DNA of 6,200 nt from Planctomycetaceae bacterium (GTDB lineage Bacteria; Planctomycetota; Planctomycetia; Planctomycetales; Planctomycetaceae): positions 1-6,200 of the forward strand of contig WFOZ01000768.1 in the NCBI GenBank assembly GCA_015487825.1. Direction: 5' to 3'. Below, in pieces: positions 1 to 4,698 of the stretch. Below the pieces are notes generated by a model. The model was not told the origin of the DNA, did not search any database, and worked only from the letters and a program-made list of their open reading frames with translations. The translations under genes and the position numbers were made by a program. How positions within the stretch are numbered: position 1 is the stretch's first letter; every line of letters starts with the position of its first letter.

Positions 1-52
1 GATTTAATTTGAGCTTCCAATAATCTTGGAGACCACATGGCGCATTCGTCTT

Positions 53-94
53 GTTGCTACGCAACCCAACCGCTAAAAGCGGATGGGCTACCCA
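53..94. repeat. Cluster of three short hairpins, likely dispersed palindromic repeat
   Basis: Three perfect mini-palindromes follow each other, each with a 3-nt loop: GTTGC-TAC-GCAAC (53-65), CCGCT-AAA-AGCGG (70-82) and TGGG-CTA-CCCA (84-94). The middle one can grow into a larger hairpin, because CCCA at 65-68 pairs with TGGG at 84-87 around an A/A mismatch; that form excludes the third mini-hairpin. Such compact palindromic clusters in intergenic DNA are typical of REP-like repeats. Whether it is repeated elsewhere in the genome cannot be seen here. Confidence 0.5.
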
Positions 95-219
95 ATTATT
101 TCAATATTTCCTGCCACTTTTGCGCAGCATTTCATTGATAAGATACTAATCTCAGTCTCTCTGATCGGCTTACTTTTTTTGATCTTTCCAGTCTATTCAT
201 TCTGTTGCACAGCGAGAGT

Positions 220-228
220 TGTTAAAAT
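220..228 (+). promoter_or_regulatory. Possible extended -10 promoter for prs
   Basis: TGTTAAAAT fits the extended -10 form (TG-n-TAAAAT, against consensus TGnTATAAT). No good -35 box lies 16-18 bp upstream; TTCTGT at 200-205 is the only weak candidate. It would give a leader of about 115 nt before the prs start codon. The call rests on a short match alone. Confidence 0.25.
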
Positions 229-349
229 ACCGGCTGAGTTCGGAACAGTCCATAATGAAGAGCCTGCAGTTTAAGATGCGGGGGAAGTTTCTTCGTTCAA
301 TAACTCTCAAATAAAACCAGTGTAATCAAAACGAAAGACGTTCGGATCC

Positions 350-1297
350 ATGTACGATCAGCTCAGTTTGATGTGCGGCCGTGCCAATCCTGCACTTGCC
401 GGGGAAATCGCTGACTATCTGGGCGTGACACTCACCGAAGTCAGTGTTTCAGACTTTCCCGATGGAGAATTGTGTATCAAACTGGATGAAAATATTCGAG
501 GCCGGGATGTTTTTATCCTTCAGCCGACCAGCCCGCCGGTTAATGATAACCTGATGGAATTATTAATTCTTATTGATGCCTGTAAACGAGCCAGCGCGGA
601 AAGAATTACATGTGTGATCCCCTACTTCGGCTACGCGAGGCAGGATCGAAAAGATGCCGGTCGGGTGCCAATCACATCGAAACTTGTCGCGAATTTAATT
701 ACCAAAGCAGGAGCAGACCGTGTTCTGACTGTCGATCTGCACGCTGCACAGATTCAGGGTTTTTTCGATGTCCCGGTAGATCATTTATACGCAGCTCCTG
801 CTATTGATGATTATTTCGCAGCGATCGGGATTTTGCCGGAAAATCTTGTGGTGATGAGTCCTGATGAAGGAAGTATCAAACGTGCGTTGAAACATGTACG
901 TAAATTAGGGGGCTCACTGGTCATTATCGATAAACGCAGGGCAAGTGCCACCGAAACGCATCAGGCTAATTTAATTGGAGGACCGATTGATGGAAAAACC
1001 GTTCTCATTTTTGATGATATGATCGCAACAGCCGGCTCCATCTGTGGAGCGGTTCGAACCGCCAAGGAACATGGCGCGGCAGATGTTTATGTAGCCGCAA
1101 CGCATGGCGTATTTTGCGGTCCCGCCACAAAACTTCTAACCGAGGCACCAATAAAAGAAATTGTCATCACAAACAGTATCAGTCTGAAACCAGAACAAAA
1201 ACCGCCCCAATTAAAAACAATATCAATCGCTCCGTTGCTCGGCGAAGCGATCCGTAGAATTCACCGAAACGAATCGGTCAGCGATTTATTCGGCTGA
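350..1297 (+). CDS. prs: Ribose-phosphate pyrophosphokinase (PRPP synthetase)
   Basis: Makes 5-phosphoribosyl-1-pyrophosphate from ribose 5-phosphate and ATP in the cytoplasm, feeding purine, pyrimidine, NAD, histidine and tryptophan synthesis. The 315 residues match the usual length of class I bacterial enzymes and align throughout. Visible motifs are FPDGE (36-40), NDNLMEL, IPYFGYARQDRK (ATP site, Y92-D99), RVPIT, the HAAQIQGFF loop with His131, SPDEG (170-174), the catalytic flexible-loop DKRR (K195, R197), and the PRPP-binding loop FDDMIATAGS (221-230). The loop differs from the common DDMIDT(A/G)GT: the Asp after Ile is Ala226, and the SPDxGG motif reads SPDEGS. The start gives the N-terminus expected for the family; only a weak GGA lies at 343-345. 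It appears to be a single-gene unit, with a hairpin after the stop. Function is secure. Confidence 0.96.
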   Translation: MYDQLSLMCGRANPALAGEIADYLGVTLTEVSVSDFPDGELCIKLDENIRGRDVFILQPTSPPVNDNLMELLILIDACKRASAERITCVIPYFGYARQDRKDAGRVPITSKLVANLITKAGADRVLTVDLHAAQIQGFFDVPVDHLYAAPAIDDYFAAIGILPENLVVMSPDEGSIKRALKHVRKLGGSLVIIDKRRASATETHQANLIGGPIDGKTVLIFDDMIATAGSICGAVRTAKEHGAADVYVAATHGVFCGPATKLLTEAPIKEIVITNSISLKPEQKPPQLKTISIAPLLGEAIRRIHRNESVSDLFG

Positions 1298-1307
1298 TAT
1301 AAAGGAA

Positions 1308-1329
1308 CTCTCATTGCATTCAATGAGAG
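1308..1329 (+). terminator. Perfect 9-bp hairpin between prs and the transporter gene
   Basis: CTCTCATTG (1308-1316) and CAATGAGAG (1321-1329) are exact reverse complements around a CATT loop, 10 nt after the prs stop codon. No T-tract follows, so it is not a standard intrinsic terminator. It could be a weak or factor-assisted terminator, or a 3'-end stabiliser for prs mRNA if prs and the next gene are read together. It lies 27 nt before the next start codon. Confidence 0.4.
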
Positions 1330-1356
1330 AAACTCAGAAATGGATTTTAACCAGAT

Positions 1357-2916
1357 ATGACACCCACTACCGACAACAGTAATTCTCCTGCAGCGAAGGT
1401 CGTCTCAACTGCAGCAGCATTGGTCATCGTCATTGCTGGAATTCATGCTGCCCAGGCAATTGTGGTTCCATTTCTGCTATCGATTTTTATTGCAGTCATT
1501 ATTTCTGCAATTCTTTCGTGGCTGCGCAAGCGGAATATTCATACCGGTGCAGCGATCATTATTCTACTGGCAGCAATAGGCGTTATCGGAACAGTCATGG
1601 TTTCCGTTGTTGGAGCCTCTGCCAATGAACTGATGAGAAAACTCCCTGAAATTAATGCCGCTGTTCAAAAAACAGAATCTCAACTGAGAAACTGGCTGGA
1701 TAAATACGGGCTCTCTCAGGTCCGTGAGAACACCCAGGAAAAGCCAAAATCACAATCACTGAAAATTTCATTTCCCGACCTGCCTTCCTCCCCTGAAGAA
1801 GAAACAGGCAAAAGCCCTTCCACAAACCCTGAAGCAAAATCTAAGAACAAGAATACGCCTGCTGAAAAATCTATAGCGTCAGCTGCTAATACTACTGAAA
1901 AAAGGCAGGAAACCTCGAAAGCCGGAGATTCCGAACAACAGCCCCTGCAGAAAAAAATGACACCGGACAAGGCGGAAGCTGCCTCAAAACCGGACAGCCA
2001 TGAAGCAGACTCTGATGATAAAACAAAGAATGCCGCGGCAGACTCTGAAAGCATTAAGCTGCCCGAACCTGCTGAGCCAGAAAATAAAACCAATTCGAGT
2101 GGGAATGAACAAGCCGAAACGGAAGCCGACTTACTGCAGACTCCCATTCCGGGCAGACAGCAATTTCCGGAATATATCTATGGTCCTCGAAATTACACTC
2201 TCGAATTACTGCCAAGCGGAACGGCTAATCCTAATCTCCAGTCAAGCGGCTATCTGGGAGGCTTTTCGCCGGTAGTGATTTTCCGATCATTTCTTGACAG
2301 CGTGATGGGAATGTTCAATTACGCCTTAATTGTTTTTCTGATGCTTGTTTTTCTACTTCTGGAATGGACCCGGTTCGGACAGAGAATGGAAGCGTTGCCC
2401 GGAAACACTCAAAAAAACATCGAACAGGTAGCTGAAATCCTGGCTTCGATCAGACGCTATATGCTGATCAAAACAATGGTCAGCCTGCTGACCGGACTAC
2501 TGATTACAATCTGGCTGATGTTACTTGGCGTAAAATATGCTGCATTGTGGGGAACAGTTGCCTTTCTATTCAATTTCATCCCAGCGATTGGTTCACTCAT
2601 CGCCGGGATTGTGCCTACGCTTTTTGTTCTTGTTGACCAGAATTCGATGATGGCAGTAAATGTTGCGATTGCATTTATTGTTGTCAATTTTCTAATTGGA
2701 AATCTCCTCGAACCAAGAATTATGGGTGAAGGGCTGGGGATTTCGACATTCGTTGTGTTTCTTTCACTCGTTTTCTGGGGCTGGGTTCTCGGACCGGCAG
2801 GCATGCTGCTGGCAGTACCCATTACCATGGTTATCAAAATTGCACTGGCCAGTGATGAACGAAGTAAATGGATCGCCATTCTGATAGGGTCCGGCATTCC
2901 CGGAGCTTCGAAATGA
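1357..2916 (+). CDS. AI-2E/TqsA-family membrane transporter with a large hydrophilic insertion
   Basis: An inner-membrane protein of the AI-2E transporter family (formerly UPF0118; TqsA/PerM-like). Members have been linked to autoinducer-2 export or to cation/proton exchange; the substrate here is unknown. Predicted membrane segments lie near 15-33, 34-56, 64-88, 318-336, 369-391, 396-426 and in a C-terminal block from about 431 to 498. The C-terminal half carries the family signature: FNFIPAIGSLIAGIVP (405-420), LEPRIMGEGLGIS (451-463) and WGWVLGPAGMLLAVP (474-488). The protein has 519 residues, against about 350 for typical members. The excess is a continuous stretch, roughly 119-300, rich in Lys, Glu, Ser, Pro, Ala and Asn, with no cysteine and no hydrophobic segment, placed in the loop between membrane segments 3 and 4. 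The reading frame is intact. The start has no strong Shine-Dalgarno sequence, but the N-terminus fits. A mobile element begins just after the stop. Confidence 0.88.
   Translation: MTPTTDNSNSPAAKVVSTAAALVIVIAGIHAAQAIVVPFLLSIFIAVIISAILSWLRKRNIHTGAAIIILLAAIGVIGTVMVSVVGASANELMRKLPEINAAVQKTESQLRNWLDKYGLSQVRENTQEKPKSQSLKISFPDLPSSPEEETGKSPSTNPEAKSKNKNTPAEKSIASAANTTEKRQETSKAGDSEQQPLQKKMTPDKAEAASKPDSHEADSDDKTKNAAADSESIKLPEPAEPENKTNSSGNEQAETEADLLQTPIPGRQQFPEYIYGPRNYTLELLPSGTANPNLQSSGYLGGFSPVVIFRSFLDSVMGMFNYALIVFLMLVFLLLEWTRFGQRMEALPGNTQKNIEQVAEILASIRRYMLIKTMVSLLTGLLITIWLMLLGVKYAALWGTVAFLFNFIPAIGSLIAGIVPTLFVLVDQNSMMAVNVAIAFIVVNFLIGNLLEPRIMGEGLGISTFVVFLSLVFWGWVLGPAGMLLAVPITMVIKIALASDERSKWIAILIGSGIPGASK
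1711..2256 (+). other. Region encoding the low-complexity insertion of the AI-2E-family protein
   Basis: Covers about residues 119-300 of the transporter. It is strongly hydrophilic, with many Lys/Glu/Asp and Ser/Pro/Asn residues and no predicted secondary-structure motif that I recognise. Its last part (about 265-300) is less charged, with aromatic and Gly/Pro residues (FPEYIYGPRNYTLELLP), and may be an ordered anchor next to membrane segment 4. The family normally has a soluble loop here, so this looks like expansion of an existing loop rather than a gene fusion. Confidence 0.7.
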
Positions 2917-2918
2917 AT

Positions 2919-2926
2919 TTCAGATG
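2919..2926. repeat. Left copy of 8-bp target-site duplication
   Basis: TTCAGATG directly abuts the left end of the inverted-repeat element and is repeated exactly at 3121-3128, directly abutting its right end. It starts 2 nt after the transporter stop codon. This is the expected footprint of a transposition event. Confidence 0.75.
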
Positions 2927-2963
2927 GTAACTACTCAGCGGAGGGTGGCTGGGGACAGATTGT
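2927..2963 (+). repeat. Left terminal inverted repeat of the MITE
   Basis: Pairs with 3084-3120 at 30 of 37 positions. The inner 19 bases (2945-2963) are nearly identical to the partner; the outer 18 match at 12 positions, and five of the six differences are transitions. This suggests that the inner part is under stronger sequence constraint or was homogenised more recently. Confidence 0.75.
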
Positions 2964-2998
2964 TATTGGAAATGTTTGAAGATCCAGAAAACTTTCGC

Positions 2999-3047
2999 AC
3001 AATCTGCCCCAGAATAGGAAATCTCATTGCATCTGGGGGCAAATTGT
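2999..3047. repeat. Internal inverted repeat of the MITE (REP-like motif)
   Basis: ACAATCTGCCCCAGA (2999-3013) is complementary, with one extra base and one mismatch, to TCTGGGGGCAAATTGT (3032-3047), with an 18-nt loop. Both arms are variants of the same CTGGGG(A)CA(A/G)ATTGT motif found in the terminal repeats, so the element carries the motif four times in alternating orientation. A fifth partial copy, TTGTCACCAGCC, lies at 3045-3055 or so and overlaps the third. Confidence 0.65.
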
Positions 3048-3083
3048 CACCAGCCGTATTGTCAATTGCTCACACTACTTCCG

Positions 3084-3120
3084 ACAATTTGTCCCCAGCC
3101 ACTCATCACTGAATAGTCAC
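3084..3120 (-). repeat. Right terminal inverted repeat of the MITE
   Basis: Reverse complement of the left end; the core is ACAATTTGTCCCCAGCCAC at 3084-3102. It ends exactly at the second TTCAGATG. Confidence 0.75.
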
Positions 3121-3128
3121 TTCAGATG
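3121..3128. repeat. Right copy of 8-bp target-site duplication
   Basis: TTCAGATG, identical to 2919-2926. The identity of both copies suggests either a recent insertion or too little time for point mutation. Confidence 0.75.
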
Positions 3129-3197
3129 AAGCTGAGAACAGATCCGCCAGGTAACGCATTTACCGGAAGCCCCCTATAATACATTAAGTGAGGACTT

Positions 3198-4112
3198 CTA
3201 TGCTGTTTTGCCTCGCCATGCTTTCCAGATCAGTTTGATGAAATCGGACTTTTTCAGTTTAGGACGTTGTTCCAGAACGCAGTAATTGATCGCACGAATT
3301 TTGTCGCACAGACAAAGTCCCCCCAGGGCAAACAGACGGATATCGAAGCGTACATTTTTTGGAACCCGATTCCCCAATTCGAACCCGGTTTTCAGATATT
3401 GCTCTGCACGATCAACTTCAAATTTCATCATTCGGATAAATTGTGCAGTTGATTGCTTTGCCTGAAGAATCTGGTCCGGAACGCCAAAAGTTTGCAAACT
3501 TTCCTGTGGTAGATAAACTCTTCCAATTTCCCGATCTCTGGCGACATCCTGCCAGAAATTTATTAACTGCAACCCGGTACATAAAGAATCGCAAAGACGC
3601 AGCGATTCAGCATCACTCGTATCGAACAGATGCAGTAATATTCTGCCCACGGGGTTTGCACTGTAGTTGCAATAGCCAACTAAATCATCAAAAGTTTCGT
3701 AGCGAGTCTGTTTCTGATCCCTTTCAAAGGCCGTGATGAGATTGTGAAAAGGCCCGTCCGGAATGGAAAACCGGGTGGTGGTTTCTTTCAAAGCAACATA
3801 AACCGGGTGTTCGGCTTTGCCAGCGAAACAATCTGTCAGTTCTTCACGCCACCACGTAAGCATTTGCAGCGATAGTTCCTGTGAACCAAGTTCATCAGCC
3901 AAATCATCGGCCCATCTGCAAAACGCATAGATATCATAAAACGGTTGCCTTAACGGCGCAGGTAATCGCCAGGAAACAACCGGAAAATTCTCGTAATGTG
4001 AGCGTGCAACCAGTTCGGTATATTTTCTGGCCTGCTCCAGCGCAGGAACCTCGTGAATTTTCCGATTCGGTCCCCATCGATTTAATTCTTCCTGAAATGA
4101 CTGCAACTTCAT
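3198..4112 (-). CDS. hpnC: HpnC-type squalene biosynthesis enzyme (hydroxysqualene synthase)
   Basis: A trans-isoprenyl diphosphate synthase of the squalene/phytoene synthase family (SQS_PSY fold). In the HpnCDE route, HpnD joins two farnesyl diphosphates to presqualene diphosphate, HpnC converts that to hydroxysqualene and HpnE reduces it to squalene, the precursor of hopanoids and of C30 carotenoids in some planctomycetes. Diagnostic of HpnC is ARSHYENFPVVSWRLP (36-51). The two Asp-rich Mg-diphosphate motifs are intact: DDLADE (69-74) and QDVARDREIGRVYLP (188-202). I chose the ATG at 4112 (304 residues) because MKLQSFQEELNRWGP resembles the usual N-terminus. ATGs at 4139 and 4160 are in frame (up to 320 residues), but the latter sits inside a hairpin and neither has a good Shine-Dalgarno. 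An AGGA lies about 14 nt before the 4112 start, also imperfect. hpnD, hpnE and shc are not adjacent in this window. The gene converges with the transporter. Confidence 0.9.
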   Translation of the reverse strand: MKLQSFQEELNRWGPNRKIHEVPALEQARKYTELVARSHYENFPVVSWRLPAPLRQPFYDIYAFCRWADDLADELGSQELSLQMLTWWREELTDCFAGKAEHPVYVALKETTTRFSIPDGPFHNLITAFERDQKQTRYETFDDLVGYCNYSANPVGRILLHLFDTSDAESLRLCDSLCTGLQLINFWQDVARDREIGRVYLPQESLQTFGVPDQILQAKQSTAQFIRMMKFEVDRAEQYLKTGFELGNRVPKNVRFDIRLFALGGLCLCDKIRAINYCVLEQRPKLKKSDFIKLIWKAWRGKTA

Positions 4113-4151
4113 AGATAATTTTCTTATCCTGTGCAACATGGAAAGAGTTGT

Positions 4152-4179
4152 AATACGCATCCGCGTATTTTTTTACGCG
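4152..4179. promoter_or_regulatory. Two overlapping, mutually exclusive hairpins at the 5' end of hpnC
   Basis: On the + strand, AATACGC (4152-4158), loop ATCC and GCGTATT (4163-4169) form a perfect 7-bp stem followed by a T-run to 4174: an intrinsic-terminator shape for transcription running antisense to hpnC. Alternatively CGCGTA (4162-4167) pairs with TACGCG (4174-4179) across the T-run. Both use bases 4163-4167, so only one can form. If hpnC starts at 4112, this structure lies in its 5' leader, about 40 nt before the start codon. Its role is unknown. Confidence 0.4.
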
Positions 4180-4317
4180 TTAAAATTTTCCTAACCTCTT
4201 GCCAGTACAAGGCCACGATCGATTGCCCAGCATAGTTTTTAATCGAGGTTGGTATCAGTTATGCTCTATCTGAATCGAGTTTTCCCCTGAATATACCATT
4301 CGAAAAGGGAAGCGAAT

Positions 4318-4602
4318 ATGCCCAACAACACGGATTCCATTCTGCATCAACACTTTCTCAATCGGGAAGTTGTTCTTGATTTACGAAGTATGTTTGTCTG
4401 TCTCGGTACATTTATCGGGGAGGATCATCGGTATCTGATTCTGGAAAATGCAGATATTCACGATTTGCGTGATACTGCAACAACTCGGGAAAAATATGTG
4501 ATCGATTCCAAAACTCACGGCGTGCGTCCGAATCGCGAAAAAGTGCTCATCAATTCCGACGAAGTCGTCGGGATCTCTTTATTGGACGATGTGATTGCAT
4601 AA
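4318..4602 (+). CDS. Small conserved-looking protein with an Sm/LSm-like pattern
   Basis: A soluble 94-residue protein without signal peptide or membrane segment. I do not recognise a named family with certainty. The sequence fits the Sm fold: residues 17-45 (EVVLDLRSMFVCLGTFIGED and on to ILENADIHDL) follow the Sm1 pattern, a beta strand, then a Gly at 30 in the bent strand (LGTF), an Asp at 36 and hydrophobic alternation YLILENA. Residues 72-89 (NREKVLINSDEVVGISLL) fit Sm2, where a VLI-x-x-x-x-VVxI pair is usual. A charged loop (46-71, with RDTATTRE) separates the two. Sm proteins form rings that bind U- or A-rich RNA; whether this one binds RNA is an inference. AGGGA at 4306-4310, 7 nt before the ATG, supports the start. 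It ends in three consecutive in-frame TAA codons. hpnC is divergent upstream; a DUF1080 gene follows 96 bp downstream on the same strand. Confidence 0.8.
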   Translation: MPNNTDSILHQHFLNREVVLDLRSMFVCLGTFIGEDHRYLILENADIHDLRDTATTREKYVIDSKTHGVRPNREKVLINSDEVVGISLLDDVIA

Positions 4603-4686
4603 TAATAAATTTATGTTAACAATGGAGGAATAGTCTTTTACCCTGTAGTGAGTTCATCAATCTCGCTTTCCTCAATTAACCCCACC

Positions 4687-4690
4687 GGAG
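4687..4690 (+). promoter_or_regulatory. Shine-Dalgarno that fixes the DUF1080 gene start
   Basis: GGAG lies 8 nt before the ATG at 4699. It supports this start over the in-frame GTG at 4648, whose nearest GGAGG (around 4624) is about 20 nt upstream, and it leaves a clean signal peptide at the N-terminus. Confidence 0.6.
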
Positions 4691-4698
4691 TAAATTTA

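Larger units (their letters stand above)
1..349. other. Non-coding region upstream of prs
   Basis: No convincing gene is visible here. A 63-codon open frame at 83-274 (+) begins inside the palindromic repeat at 53-94, has no Shine-Dalgarno sequence and encodes a hydrophobic stretch with no family resemblance, so I do not call it. The region holds the three-hairpin cluster, a T-rich patch around 173-181, and a possible extended -10 element at 220-228. The first 50 bases could belong to the end of something outside the window, but no frame there can be assigned. Confidence 0.6.
2927..3120. mobile_element. MITE-like non-coding mobile element, 194 bp
   Basis: The element has imperfect 37-bp terminal inverted repeats: 2927-2963 against the reverse complement of 3084-3120 matches at 30 of 37 positions. 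The inner 19 bp (GTGGCTGGGGACAGATTGT on the left) differ at one position only. The outer tips read GTAACTACTCAG (left) and GTGACTATTCAG (right, complement). Exact 8-bp direct repeats flank it. It has no transposase frame, so it would need to be moved in trans. An 8-bp duplication and a GTAA-type tip are compatible with the IS66 family, but other families (ISL3, IS256, IS1595, ISAs1) also give about 8 bp, so the parent is only a guess. A 62-codon frame across it is not a gene. Confidence 0.8.

Noticed and set aside
83..274. A 63-codon open frame on the + strand upstream of prs
   Set aside because: It begins inside the palindromic repeat, has no Shine-Dalgarno sequence, and has a composition consistent with translated T-rich intergenic DNA.
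1716..2147. A 143-codon open frame on the - strand opposite the transporter insertion
   Set aside because: It is the Ser/Ala/Phe-rich mirror of the low-complexity codons of the transporter gene, without a ribosome-binding site.
2457..2897. A 146-codon open frame on the - strand opposite the transporter C-terminus
   Set aside because: It is a shadow of the conserved membrane domain coding strand; the + strand matches the AI-2E family signature.
2924..3112. A 62-codon open frame across the inverted-repeat element
   Set aside because: It starts in the target duplication and follows the repeat arms; the stretch is explained by the MITE and resembles no protein family I know.
2927..3120. The repeated arms as a CRISPR array
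   Set aside because: The copies alternate in orientation, differ in spacing and are flanked by a target duplication, which fits a transposable element and not regularly spaced direct repeats.
3143..3167. A GGTAA/TTACC hairpin between the MITE and hpnC as a terminator
   Set aside because: Only five contiguous pairs, and no T-run on either strand.
3175..3180. A perfect TATAAT box on the + strand
   Set aside because: No -35 match at 16-18 bp and no + strand gene follows; it points into the 3' end of hpnC, so it is probably chance.
4613..4633. A six-codon reading frame (MLTMEE) between the Sm-like gene and the DUF1080 gene, next to GGAGGA
   Set aside because: Too short to support as a leader peptide and it has no regulatory codon run.
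4648..4698. GTG at 4648 as start of the DUF1080 gene
   Set aside because: It would put 17 polar residues before the signal peptide and lacks a properly spaced Shine-Dalgarno, whereas ATG 4699 has GGAG 8 nt upstream.
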